A DNA stretch of 32,088 nucleotides from a virus, in IMG/VR virus record IMGVR_UViG_3300025687_003854, positions 1 to 32,088 of that record. One strand, given 5' to 3'. The position numbers and the translations under genes were made by a program. Shown here piece by piece: positions 5,726 through 14,301 of the stretch (within the stretch, counting starts at the first letter, position 1; each line of letters opens with the position of its first letter). The notes beneath the pieces were generated by a model. It was not told where the DNA came from, did not search any database, and worked only from the letters and a program-made list of their open reading frames with translations.

Positions 5726-5892
5726 CAGAATATATTTGTAAAAATGGTAGAATCTATGGATTAGAGATTTGTGAAGGCGAAGTCTATCACGATCCAGACT
5801 TTTTACCAAAATGCGATTGCGGAAAGGTCTGTAAACATGCTAGTAACAGTATCAGAATCAGCAAAGAACTACTTGAAGTCAGTTTGCCCTGA
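5722..5892 (+). CDS. Small Cys-rich protein, 56 aa
   Basis: Starts at ATG 5722, overlapping the IF-1 stop (ATGA), and stops at TGA 5890-5892, 56 bases inside the Fe-S carrier gene. The product [20 protein letters not shown]... has Cys at 6 and 17, then the cluster [10 protein letters not shown], giving five cysteines and a His in 56 residues, a likely zinc or metal site. It sits between a translation factor and a Fe-S carrier, so a metal-related role is possible. No family recognised; coupling and Cys pattern support it being real. Confidence 0.55.
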   Translation: MTEYICKNGRIYGLEICEGEVYHDPDFLPKCDCGKVCKHASNSIRISKELLEVSLP

Positions 5893-6151
5893 AGGGCATG
5901 TTACACTGAGCGTAAAGGGTGGCGGATGCTCAGGTATGCAATATGTTTGGGGTCTTACTAGCGACGAGGGTATAGAACACGTTACATGGAGTGATCCTAT
6001 TGAGGATATCCTTGTAGTTGACCCTGTAGCTGAAATGTTTTTAATTGGTAGTGAAATAGATTACGTACAAGAACTAGGCGGCAGTTTTCTTAAAGTTAAA
6101 AATCCAATGGCTACAGCACAGTGCGGTTGTGGCGAATCATTTGCTGCTTAA
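5837..6151 (+). CDS. A-type Fe-S cluster carrier (HesB/IscA-like), 104 aa
   Basis: ATG 5837, preceded by GGAAAGG, gives the canonical family start [13 protein letters not shown]. The three cluster-binding cysteines are present: Cys 31 in KGGGCSGMQY, and Cys 96 and Cys 98 in the C-terminal CGCGESF. Length matches IscA/ErpA/HesB proteins (about 105-120). These carry Fe-S clusters from the scaffold to client proteins in the cytoplasm. An in-frame ATG at 5771 would add 22 residues unlike the family, so it is rejected. A client inside this window could be the radical SAM enzyme at 19284. The gene converges with the minus-strand protease, overlapping its end by four bases. Confidence 0.9.
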   Translation: MLVTVSESAKNYLKSVCPEGHVTLSVKGGGCSGMQYVWGLTSDEGIEHVTWSDPIEDILVVDPVAEMFLIGSEIDYVQELGGSFLKVKNPMATAQCGCGESFAA

Positions 6152-7197
6152 TCAATCATCTCTCCAGTAATCAATTCCTTTAATATTATCATACCATTGC
6201 GTTCTACTATTAAGCCAATAGTAGTTCCAGCTTCAACTTTATCTAATACACTACCTATATCTGTACTAGATACGATGTCTCTTTCATTGATTTTAAGAAG
6301 AACATCGCCCTTTTCAATTCCTGCACGTTCAGCAGGGCTATCAGTCATTACCATTTCAACACGTAATACACCTTTGTCCTTGTCTACAATGTAAGCAAGG
6401 CCCATCCTACTACGTTTTACTTTTCCATATGTTAACAGACTGTCTACAATGTACTGGGCTTGATTGCCATCTACACTAAAGTTAACGCCAACACTTCCGC
6501 CGGAGCCTGGTGAGAATATGAAGGTGTTTACGCCTACTACTTCACCCTGCATATTAAATAGCGGACCGCCACTATTGCCAACATTAATAGCAACATCTGT
6601 TTGTATTACAGGCTGCCAAGTGTTTTGTAAGCGTCTACTAGGATTGCTAACAATGCCTCTACTCACACTCCATTCCATGCCAAGCGGATGTCCAATAGCG
6701 TAAACACTATCGCCACTACGTAGTTTGGAACTATTGCCCCATGGTAATGCAGGTGTTGTTTCTAACATACGTTGACCTTCGGTGTTCTCCATCTCAAGCA
6801 GTGCAAGATCTGTTAACTTATCATTAGCAACTAACTTTGCAGGATGATGTTTAATCGTTTTATAAAAGGTTACTTTGAATAACTGGGACTCTGTACTAGC
6901 AACATGTTGGTTAGTTAGTAGGTACTTTTTCCCATTTGCGTTGATAACAAAACAAGTGCCGGCGCCGCCTTGTGGACGCTCCTCTTGTTTCTTTTTTAGG
7001 TATTCGTTGAATGGACTGTTAGGAAAGTCTTCTAGCCGTTCACCTTCACTGTCTACAACTATAGTCGGTTCTCCAAAGGTTACTAAGCAAACACTCTTAA
7101 TAGTCTTTTCTACAACGTCTGCAAAATTGGCCTGTGCAGTACTATAACTTGAAAGTACCCAAAGGCTTGCCGCTACTAGCGTCAAACGCATCGACAT
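6148..7197 (-). CDS. HtrA/DegP-like periplasmic serine protease, 349 aa
   Basis: A signal peptide (MSMRLTLVAASLWVLSSYSTAQA, probable cleavage after residue 23) is followed by a trypsin-like domain with the catalytic triad His 98 (LLTNQHVA), Asp 130 (DLALLE) and Ser 209 (NVGNSGGPLFN). One PDZ domain follows from about residue 260 (RMGLAYIVDK ... DSPAERAGIEKGDVLLKIN). One PDZ and about 350 residues resemble DegS/HhoA-type members. The family degrades or senses misfolded envelope proteins. Starts at 7197 or 7191 (second ATG), with AGGAG placed upstream inside the preceding gene. In a phage it might process envelope or virion proteins at infection or lysis; that is inference. Confidence 0.9.
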   Translation of the reverse strand: MSMRLTLVAASLWVLSSYSTAQANFADVVEKTIKSVCLVTFGEPTIVVDSEGERLEDFPNSPFNEYLKKKQEERPQGGAGTCFVINANGKKYLLTNQHVASTESQLFKVTFYKTIKHHPAKLVANDKLTDLALLEMENTEGQRMLETTPALPWGNSSKLRSGDSVYAIGHPLGMEWSVSRGIVSNPSRRLQNTWQPVIQTDVAINVGNSGGPLFNMQGEVVGVNTFIFSPGSGGSVGVNFSVDGNQAQYIVDSLLTYGKVKRSRMGLAYIVDKDKGVLRVEMVMTDSPAERAGIEKGDVLLKINERDIVSSTDIGSVLDKVEAGTTIGLIVERNGMIILKELITGEMID

Positions 7198-7447
7198 ATC
7201 TGTTTATTCTCCTTGACTGAGCACTCTTTGATTGTGCTAGATTCTTAGTATAACATTCTTTACAGTAATGTGTTTGTGTGCGATGCTTGTATTGTTTGCT
7301 AGTTCTACTAAACTCAGCATCGCATTGATCGCACTTTAACCTGTAGTATGTTGCCAAGGTCCTAACAGTTTCTTTGCGACCATTACGTACTCTAGTGTGA
7401 TGCCCATATGATCTATAACTTTCTATAAGCATAAAACTATTTAGCAT
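7142..7447 (-). CDS. Zinc-ribbon-like protein, 101 aa
   Basis: Contains two Cys pairs, CDQC at about residues 39-42 and CKEC at about 62-65, separated by a basic segment (RTSKQYKHRTQTHY), a typical zinc-finger arrangement. The rest is Arg/Lys-rich, which fits nucleic-acid binding. Starts ATG 7447 or 7432. Its 3' end overlaps the protease start by 56 bases and contains the protease ribosome-binding site, so the two are one operon. No specific family recognised. Confidence 0.65.
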   Translation of the reverse strand: MLNSFMLIESYRSYGHHTRVRNGRKETVRTLATYYRLKCDQCDAEFSRTSKQYKHRTQTHYCKECYTKNLAQSKSAQSRRINRYVDAFDASSGKPLGTFKL

Positions 7448-7468
7448 GCGGCTTACTTGATATATAAA

Positions 7469-7475
7469 ATAAATA
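7469..7475 (+). promoter_or_regulatory. Late promoter box before first tail-fibre gene
   Basis: ATAAATA in an AT-rich tract, 25 bases before ATG 7500; predicted start near 7481, leaving room for the AAAGGA ribosome-binding site at 7488-7493. Confidence 0.55.
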
Positions 7476-7499
7476 AGTTATAATGTGAAAGGACACATA

Positions 7500-8327
7500 A
7501 TGGCCAAGCAAACAATTAATATCGGTAGTAGTGCAAACGACGGAACAGGTGATCCGCTACGCACTGCTTTTGATAAAGTTAACGACAACTTTAACGAGCT
7601 TTACGCCGCAACAGGTGCAGGTAGTGGACAAAACATCAGTATCAGCGGACAAAGCATTATCAGTGACAACTCAAACGGTAACATCCAACTAGATCCAAAT
7701 GGTACTGGTGAGATTGTGTTTATGGCTGATACCTCAATGGGTGACAGCTACAAGCATCAGATGGGCGATGGAGATGACTTTAAAATCTACCACGATGGTA
7801 ACCACAGTTACATTGTAGACGAAGGTACAGGTAACCTTAAGATTCAGGGTAGCCAAGTTGACATCCTCGGTGGTGCAGACGGCGCAGAAACAATGGCAAC
7901 ATTTGTAGACGATGGCGCAGTTACACTCTACTATGATAACAGTGCTAAAATTGCAACTGTTACAGCAGGTGTTGACGTAACAGGCGATGTAAAAACCAAC
8001 ACAATTAATACAGGTGGTCAGGCACTAACAATTAATGCTTCTACAACTACTGTACAAAATACACTTGCAGCAACTAACATTACCGCAAGTAGTCTTGTTA
8101 TTGATAACAACTTACAGCTTAACGGTAACAGGCTTTTTGCAACTGCTTCAAACAGCGATGTGGAAATTGATGCAGCAGGAACAGGTACAGTTCACTTCCG
8201 TGTTCCAACACAAGGAACAGTAGGTGCAGCGGGTGGTGCAAGTGCTCTACCAGCAACTCCAACAGGCTATGTAAAGTTTAGGATTAACGATACAGAATAC
8301 GTAATACCATACTACGCAGTATCATAA
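7500..8327 (+). CDS. Tail-fibre-like structural protein, 275 aa
   Basis: Begins MAKQTINIGSSANDGTGDPL, then RTAFDKVNDNFNELYA, an N-terminal module shared with the next gene and widespread in marine T4-like phage fibres. The middle has the fibre motif FKIYHDGNHSYIVDEGTGNL followed by beta-rich repeats (ETMATFVDDGAVTLYYDNSA). Likely a trimeric fibre or appendage protein of the virion. A GTG at 7485 would add five residues, but ATG 7500 follows AAAGGA and gives the standard family start. A late-type box lies upstream at 7469, as expected of a virion gene. It lacks the C-terminal IWRRAA module of its two paralogues. Confidence 0.8.
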   Translation: MAKQTINIGSSANDGTGDPLRTAFDKVNDNFNELYAATGAGSGQNISISGQSIISDNSNGNIQLDPNGTGEIVFMADTSMGDSYKHQMGDGDDFKIYHDGNHSYIVDEGTGNLKIQGSQVDILGGADGAETMATFVDDGAVTLYYDNSAKIATVTAGVDVTGDVKTNTINTGGQALTINASTTTVQNTLAATNITASSLVIDNNLQLNGNRLFATASNSDVEIDAAGTGTVHFRVPTQGTVGAAGGASALPATPTGYVKFRINDTEYVIPYYAVS

Positions 8328-8337
8328 GGAGTGACCA

Positions 8338-10290
8338 ATGGCTAAACAAACTGTAAACATTGGTACCAACCAAGATGATGGTACAGGTGATGTACTAAGA
8401 GATGCGTTCAAGAAGATTAACGAGAACTTTGATGAGATTTACACAGAGCTTGGCGGCGTAACACTCTCAGGTTTTAGTTATACTGGAACCACCATTGGTA
8501 CAGATACCAGTGGAGCAGACATTACTATCGATGTTACCTCTACTGGTAGGATTGTTCTAGCAGGTCCTGTAAGCATAAGTGAAACACTTGCAGTAACAGG
8601 TAATACCACACTAACTGGCACCTTAGACGTAGATGGAAACACAGACTTAGATGATGTTGCTATTAGTGGCAACTTAACAGTAGGTGGCACAACTACACTA
8701 ACAGGTAATTTATCAGGAGGTAATGCAGCATTTACTGGTACGCTAAGTGCTAATGGTGCAGCAAGTTTTATTGGTGATGTTGACCTAGGTGACACCACAA
8801 CAGATACGGTCACATTTGTTGGACGTGTGGACAGTAGTATTGTTCCTAGCATTACTGAAACAAGTAGCCTAGGCAGTAGCTCACTACGTTGGGCAACTGT
8901 TTACGCTAAGGATGGTGACTTTAGTGGAAACATTACACTAGGTGGTAATATTACTATTGGCGATGCTGACACAGACAGCATTACGGTTAATGCAGATCTA
9001 ACAAGTAATCTTATTCCAAATGCTGATAGTACATACAACATAGGTAGTATATCACGTAAATGGGCAACTGTGTATGCTGATACAATTAATACAGCTAGTG
9101 TTACAGGTGCAACTACCTTTGGTATTGGTAACTTGTCATTCAGCGGCAACAGTATAAGCAATACAGTCACTAATGAAAACATTACACTAGATCCACTAGG
9201 CACTGGTACAGTGGTTGTGCCTAGTTTACGTTTAGGAACATTTACAGTTAACCAAGTTCTGTTTACTGATGCGAGTGGTAATATTACAAGTAATAGTAAC
9301 CTAAAACAAAGTGGCGTTACAACAACTATAGAAAACTTAAGAATCAATGATCTTACCATTGATAATAATAATATTAGCAGTACAAGCAACATTGAATTGC
9401 AACCTACTAGTGGTATTATCGATGTTAAAAATGCAGTAATTGACAATCTAGCTAATCCAACATTAGGTGATCATGCAACTACCAAAGACTATGTTGATAC
9501 AGCAACTAATCAACCTATCTCATTAAGCGACGATACTAGTACAGTTATTCAAGCAAGACTAGGCGAAACAATTAGTATTAGTGGCGGTGATGGCATTACA
9601 ACATCAGGCAGCGGAGCCACTATTACTATTAGTAACAGTGACACATGGAACACATTCTTAACTAGAAGTACGAGAACAGTACCGGGTTCTGATGGATTAA
9701 ACCTTTCCAGGGTAGTAATTGATAACAATGTTCAACTTAATGGCAATGATATTAGAACTCTTTTAAGTAACTCTGACTTGACACTTGATGCAGCTGGTAC
9801 TGGTAGAGTAGTTGTAAGATCTAGTTTAGATGTAGATGAAACTTTGAATGTAACTGGTGCCACTACACTAAGTTCAACACTAGGTGTAACTGGAGATGCA
9901 ACATTTAGCGGCAGGGTGCGTATCAGTGAAAATATTATTAGTGGAGTTGCAAGTAACGAAGATCTAATATTATCATCAAATGGTACTGGTAATGTTTTAA
10001 TAGATGAACACCTAACATTAAATGCTCAGGGAGTAGATGCTCCTGGTAGAACTAATGCAGTTCAGTTATATGCAAAAACTTATGCTAGTACTACTAGAGC
10101 ATTTCATACAGATAGCGATGGTGATGTAGTTGCTATTGCGCCAAGAGAATATACACCTGCTAGTGCAGTAGGCGCTACTGGCGATAGGAAGGGCGATATG
10201 GCTTGGGATAGCAGTTACATCTATACATGTGTAGCAAATTATGATGGTAGTACAGCAATCTGGAGACGAGCAGCTCACGCTACTTGGTAA
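8338..10290 (+). CDS. Long repetitive tail-fibre-like protein, 650 aa
   Basis: The N terminus (MAKQTVNIGTNQDDGTGDVL, then RDAFKKINENFDEIY) matches the preceding gene. The body is a run of beta-repeats such as SETLAVTGNTTLTGTLDVDG, SGNLTVGGTTTLTGNLSGG and SSLRWATVYAKDGDFSGNIT, repeated with variation, typical of triple beta-helical fibre shafts. The C terminus (GDMAWDSSYIYTCVANYDGS, then TAIWRRAA) is a module also seen at the end of the gene at 13359. Starts after AAGGAG and lies 10 bases from the upstream gene, so both are co-transcribed. Probably a host-recognition fibre; which receptor is not visible. Confidence 0.85.
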   Translation: MAKQTVNIGTNQDDGTGDVLRDAFKKINENFDEIYTELGGVTLSGFSYTGTTIGTDTSGADITIDVTSTGRIVLAGPVSISETLAVTGNTTLTGTLDVDGNTDLDDVAISGNLTVGGTTTLTGNLSGGNAAFTGTLSANGAASFIGDVDLGDTTTDTVTFVGRVDSSIVPSITETSSLGSSSLRWATVYAKDGDFSGNITLGGNITIGDADTDSITVNADLTSNLIPNADSTYNIGSISRKWATVYADTINTASVTGATTFGIGNLSFSGNSISNTVTNENITLDPLGTGTVVVPSLRLGTFTVNQVLFTDASGNITSNSNLKQSGVTTTIENLRINDLTIDNNNISSTSNIELQPTSGIIDVKNAVIDNLANPTLGDHATTKDYVDTATNQPISLSDDTSTVIQARLGETISISGGDGITTSGSGATITISNSDTWNTFLTRSTRTVPGSDGLNLSRVVIDNNVQLNGNDIRTLLSNSDLTLDAAGTGRVVVRSSLDVDETLNVTGATTLSSTLGVTGDATFSGRVRISENIISGVASNEDLILSSNGTGNVLIDEHLTLNAQGVDAPGRTNAVQLYAKTYASTTRAFHTDSDGDVVAIAPREYTPASAVGATGDRKGDMAWDSSYIYTCVANYDGSTAIWRRAAHATW

Positions 10291-10294
10291 TAGC

Positions 10295-10302
10295 GATAAA
10301 TA
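10295..10302 (+). promoter_or_regulatory. Late promoter box
   Basis: GATAAATA, four bases after the upstream TAA stop; predicted start near 10308, followed by AGAGGAG and ATG 10324. Confidence 0.65.
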
Positions 10303-10323
10303 CTCATAAGCAGAGGAGTTGCT

Positions 10324-13300
10324 ATGGCTGCACCTTATTGGATTACACCACCCGGTGATTTGGGTACTATTGTAGAGCAAGAGTTCTATCAAGTACAGTT
10401 AAACGCAGGAAACGCTGACTATTATGAGCATATCAGTGGTAAACTGCCTAACGGTATTCGTATTACGCCGTTTGGTAAGTGCGAAGGCTACCCAAATGCA
10501 AAAGATTACATTCAGGGTGTGCCTGTAGAAGTTGCATTTAACGTAACAAGTAGATTTGTTGTACGTGCAACAAATAGCACGGAAGGCACAGTAGCAGACA
10601 GAGTTTTTGAACTTACAGTTACTGGTAACGATGCTCCAACCATTGATAGTTTACCTTCCACTGACTTAGGTGCAGCATGGGATGGTAGTTATTTTGAAAA
10701 ACAATTAACAGCTTTTGATCCAGATCCAGGCGATGTTACAACTTGGAGATTACAAAGCGGCAACTTACCACCCGGACTTAGTATTAGCACTAGCGGTTTG
10801 ATCAGCGGTTATATTCAACCAGCAGCAATACTTACAGGCACAGCCGGTTATGATAATAATAATTTTGATATCGGAACATTTGACTTTAGCACAGTCGCAG
10901 AAAGTAAAACATACGAATGGGTAGTTGAAGCTTCGGATGGTAAAGACGTTGCAATAAAAAATTACACCCTATTTGTAGCAAGTAGAAATTCTGCAACAGC
11001 AGACACTGATACTTTAACAGCAGACAGCTTTAAAGACACTGCAAGTGCTAGTACATTAGACAGTTTAGTTGATGCAGCAACAAGCACAGAACGTCCACCA
11101 GCATTGTTAACAAAGCCTACAGACTTTGGAACTATTAAACATGACAACTTCTTTGCAACCCAGTTTACAGCATATGATCCAGATGGCGATATTGTAGAGT
11201 TTACAATTAGTGTTGGAGATGCTACAGGCTTCGATGCTACTAATTTTGACGAAGATTTGTTTGATAGAGGTGACCAAGAACTGCCACCAGGACTAGTTCT
11301 AGATACAGAAACAGGTTGGCTAACCGGATACATACCAATTATTAATGTTACTACACGTGATTATAGTTTTGCTGTCCGTTGTTATAAGAAAGACAAACCT
11401 ACTATCGTAAGTGAATGGGTATTCTTTACACTAACAATAGAAGGCGATATTGACAAAGAAATCACCTGGCCTGCTGCTAACCTAGGTACAATTAGGACAG
11501 GTGATGTAAGTGAAATTGATATCCGCGCTACTGTTAGAAGTGGTAAGCCTGTGCAATATGAATTGCGTAGTGGCGCATTAGCAAATACTCCTAGTAATGA
11601 TAAACTTCCACAAGGTTTACGTATTACCAATGATGGATTTATACAAGGGCGTGTAAGTTTTGAACACATGATGTTTGACAATGGTAGGACTACATTTGAT
11701 GTAGAAATGTATAACAAAGGAGAGTTCACAGACTGGACTACCTTTGAGCACAAGTATACCTTTACAGTAAGAGCATATAGCTCAGATGGTGTCATTGATA
11801 CATATAATACTTTTAATCTTGAAATTAAACCTGAGACAACAGATCCTTATGAAACTTTATACATTCGTGCTCTGCCAAACAAAGCACAAAGAGACATTTA
11901 TACAAATCTAATTAATAATGGAGATGATATACCTGTTGAGGATATATATCGTCCTACTGATTTCTACTTTGGACTACAAAAAGACATTAGAGCGTTAATT
12001 GCAACCGGACTTGCTCCTAAGACTGCAAGCGATTATGTTCAAGCTACTGCAAAAAACCATTTTAATAACACGCTAAAGTTTGGAGACATTAAGGTTGCAA
12101 CTAGTTATGACTCTAACAATGTAGCAAAGTATGACATTGTGTATATAGAATTAGTAGACAGTGCAATGGGCGTAGATCCTTCTACAAACAACCCTGCGCC
12201 AGCAAGTAATACTATTAATCTACAATTACAAAAATCAATTACTAACATGGCAGATTTTATAAAGCCTATTACAGCAGATGCAGGTTTTCCTAAAACAAGC
12301 ACAGGAAATCAACATTCAGACCAAGCTAACGAAATTGAAATCTATCCAAACGCTATACAGAACATGCGTAATAGAATGAAAGATAGTATTGGCAGTACAA
12401 TACTAGAACGTTTTGTTTTGCCAGACTGGATGCAAGATAAACAGACCAACGGAGAAGTTTTAGGTTGGACGCTTGCAGCCCCTATTGTTTATATGAAACC
12501 TGGAACGGGTGAGCGTACAGCATTTAGGTTAAAACAACGCACCGAGTTTGATTTGAAAGCTATTAGCTTTGAAGTAGATAGATTTATTCTAGATAACAAC
12601 CTAAGTAACTTCTACGACAAACAAAATCAGAAATTCCTAGCAACTGCTGAAACAACATTTGATCGTTCGGATATTGGTAGCAGTGTAGTTGCAACAGTAG
12701 ATTATAGTGTAGATGGCGATTGTAGATTTGATAGCTTAAATAAGAAACTTGCTAGCGAAGTTGTTGCTAGTGGTTGTATTAACGGTTTAACTGATATTAC
12801 AGAACTAAACGGTAAGACTGTGATATGGTTGAGGCACGAAGGCATGACTGATCCTGACAATGATAATGATGGATGGATCGAACAGTTAGATATCTACGAC
12901 GAGATAGGTTATGACAACGAAAACAGCGGCGCTGGACGTTATGACGGCGGACAGGAAATACCCGGGTATGTAGACAAACTTGTAGGAAATGCTACTGTAA
13001 ACAAACAAGCAGGTGTATGGACAATAAGTGTAAACAGCGCAAATGTAGTAACATTTACGTTCACTAGAGAAATACTTAACGGCGATCAGGTTAAGGTAAC
13101 CTATGATAATATCATTTACTACTATGAGCGTAGCGCAGTAGGCAAATCACCTGAGTATGTTGATGTTAGAAATGTAGAACTATCAACCTCAGGCGTACAA
13201 AGTGTCTTTGACGGCAATGGTACACGATTCTTCAAAGACATCGACAAGTGGACAAATGGTCTAGATACTAATGACGTATGGATCAAATTCCCAAGAGTAA

Positions 13301-13329
13301 ATGCCTTTAGAGATAATATACAAAGATAA
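10324..13329 (+). CDS. Virion protein with He_PIG-type Ig-like repeats, 1001 aa
   Basis: Starts after AGAGGAG behind a late box. The N-terminal 500 residues contain repeated Ig-like units recognisable by the turns LPNGIRITPFGKCEGY, LPPGLSISTSGLISGYI, LPPGLVLDTETGWLTGYI and LPQGLRITNDGFIQGRV, each with a DPDPGD or DPDGD calcium-type loop, as in putative Ig (He_PIG) and cadherin-like folds. The C-terminal half (from about residue 520) is a different, mixed alpha-beta region. Length, repeats and neighbours point to a large appendage or baseplate-associated virion protein. No peptidase or hydrolase motif seen. Sits between fibre-type genes, so it probably belongs to the same adsorption apparatus. 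Confidence 0.75.
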   Translation: MAAPYWITPPGDLGTIVEQEFYQVQLNAGNADYYEHISGKLPNGIRITPFGKCEGYPNAKDYIQGVPVEVAFNVTSRFVVRATNSTEGTVADRVFELTVTGNDAPTIDSLPSTDLGAAWDGSYFEKQLTAFDPDPGDVTTWRLQSGNLPPGLSISTSGLISGYIQPAAILTGTAGYDNNNFDIGTFDFSTVAESKTYEWVVEASDGKDVAIKNYTLFVASRNSATADTDTLTADSFKDTASASTLDSLVDAATSTERPPALLTKPTDFGTIKHDNFFATQFTAYDPDGDIVEFTISVGDATGFDATNFDEDLFDRGDQELPPGLVLDTETGWLTGYIPIINVTTRDYSFAVRCYKKDKPTIVSEWVFFTLTIEGDIDKEITWPAANLGTIRTGDVSEIDIRATVRSGKPVQYELRSGALANTPSNDKLPQGLRITNDGFIQGRVSFEHMMFDNGRTTFDVEMYNKGEFTDWTTFEHKYTFTVRAYSSDGVIDTYNTFNLEIKPETTDPYETLYIRALPNKAQRDIYTNLINNGDDIPVEDIYRPTDFYFGLQKDIRALIATGLAPKTASDYVQATAKNHFNNTLKFGDIKVATSYDSNNVAKYDIVYIELVDSAMGVDPSTNNPAPASNTINLQLQKSITNMADFIKPITADAGFPKTSTGNQHSDQANEIEIYPNAIQNMRNRMKDSIGSTILERFVLPDWMQDKQTNGEVLGWTLAAPIVYMKPGTGERTAFRLKQRTEFDLKAISFEVDRFILDNNLSNFYDKQNQKFLATAETTFDRSDIGSSVVATVDYSVDGDCRFDSLNKKLASEVVASGCINGLTDITELNGKTVIWLRHEGMTDPDNDNDGWIEQLDIYDEIGYDNENSGAGRYDGGQEIPGYVDKLVGNATVNKQAGVWTISVNSANVVTFTFTREILNGDQVKVTYDNIIYYYERSAVGKSPEYVDVRNVELSTSGVQSVFDGNGTRFFKDIDKWTNGLDTNDVWIKFPRVNAFRDNIQR

Positions 13330-13332
13330 ATA
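13325..13332 (+). promoter_or_regulatory. Late promoter box overlapping a stop codon
   Basis: GATAAATA; its TAA (13327-13329) is also the stop of the Ig-repeat gene. Predicted start near 13338, before CGGAG and ATG 13359. Confidence 0.65.
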
Positions 13333-13358
13333 AGTGCGTACCACGGAGATTTATATAA

Positions 13359-14090
13359 ATGGCCAGTAATATCAATGCTAATAATATAGACGGAACCTAT
13401 CCTATTGCAGGACAAGACAACGACAGTCAAGGCTTCCGCGATAACTTTACTAACATTAAAACTAATTTTAGTAATGCAAAAACAGAAATTGAAGACCTAC
13501 AAGGTAAGGTAGTTCTTAAGAGTGCACTATCAGGCACAAGCCTAGATAACGCAGGCGCTGGTGCGCTAATGTCAGACTTTGAATTACGTGATATGAGTGA
13601 GACTCGTGTTGCTAAGGGCACAACTAGTGGTACAGTTACCCTTAACTACACTGAAGGCTCCTATGTTACAGTAACAACAAGCGGCAGTGTAACATTAGCA
13701 TTTACTAACTTTCCAGCAAGCGGTAAGCTAGGTCGTATTCGTTTAGAGATCGACGTACAGAACGTTTCGCATACACTGACACTACCAAGTGCAGTAACTA
13801 TTGGACTAGCAAGTCTAATGGGTATCAACAGCAACACTCGTGTAATTACATTTGATGAAGTTGGTACATATATCTTTGAGTTCACTACAGATGACCAAGG
13901 AACCACAGTCGCAGTTAGCGATCTAACACGTAATAGAAGTATTATGGAACAGCGTACACCAGCTAACACTGGACAGAGTGGCGATAAGGCAGGCTTGGTA
14001 GTAGTTGACGCAAGTTACATTTATGTTTGCACAGGTACATATGACGGTTCAACTGTTATTTGGAAACGTGCAGCAGTAAGTGCATATTAA
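13359..14090 (+). CDS. Tail-fibre-like protein, 243 aa
   Basis: The N terminus (MASNINANNIDGTYPIAG, then QGFRDNFTNIKTNFSNAKTE) is a variant of the fibre N-terminal module. The C terminus (YIYVCTGTYDGSTVIWKRAA) matches the end of the 650-residue fibre at 8338. The middle (GTTSGTVTLNYTEGSYVTVT, then SGSVTLAFTNFPASGKLGR) is a beta-sandwich-like region common in phage fibre tips. Starts ATG 13359 after GGAG, with a late box at 13325. The shared ends indicate module exchange among fibre genes and suggest an adsorption-related virion component. Confidence 0.75.
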   Translation: MASNINANNIDGTYPIAGQDNDSQGFRDNFTNIKTNFSNAKTEIEDLQGKVVLKSALSGTSLDNAGAGALMSDFELRDMSETRVAKGTTSGTVTLNYTEGSYVTVTTSGSVTLAFTNFPASGKLGRIRLEIDVQNVSHTLTLPSAVTIGLASLMGINSNTRVITFDEVGTYIFEFTTDDQGTTVAVSDLTRNRSIMEQRTPANTGQSGDKAGLVVVDASYIYVCTGTYDGSTVIWKRAAVSAY

Positions 14091-14100
14091 AGACTAAACA

Positions 14101-14283
14101 ATGAGAGACTTACTAGAATCTTTAGATCGTATTCATGAAGCTCCAGTAGCCGATGCTGAACAAATTGAAGCCGCAATTCAGCAGATTATCGATATGGTTT
14201 CCGAAGCAGACATCGACGAGGATGCTAAGGACAATACTATGCGTAGCCTAGAGCAAGCAATCTCAGATTTATACGACGTTTGA
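14101..14283 (+). CDS. Small acidic protein, possible internal head protein, 60 aa
   Basis: Acidic helical protein (MRDLLESLDRIHEAPVADAEQ...). The N-terminal IHE-A at residues 11-14 fits the T4 prohead-protease cleavage consensus (Ile/Leu-x-Glu before Ala/Gly), and the next gene has a similar LDILEAP. In T4, such N-terminal signals direct core and internal proteins to the prohead. This is inference from a very short motif. The gene starts 10 bases after the fibre gene, without a clear ribosome-binding site, and lies just before the related gene at 14302. Confidence 0.55.
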   Translation: MRDLLESLDRIHEAPVADAEQIEAAIQQIIDMVSEADIDEDAKDNTMRSLEQAISDLYDV

Positions 14284-14301
14284 GGAAACAAGGAAAAAAC
14301 A

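Noticed and set aside
5771-5836. Upstream start for the Fe-S carrier
   Set aside because: It would add 22 residues unlike HesB/IscA proteins; ATG 5837 has GGAAAGG and the family start.
8478-9446. Long minus-strand frames (124 and 181 aa) inside the tail-fibre gene
   Set aside because: Open by chance: antisense of repetitive Thr/Gly codons gives low-complexity Ser/Val/Leu protein with no SD.
8338-10290. Repetitive DNA that might be a CRISPR or direct-repeat array
   Set aside because: The repeats are variable fibre beta-repeats in frame within one coding gene, without constant spacers.
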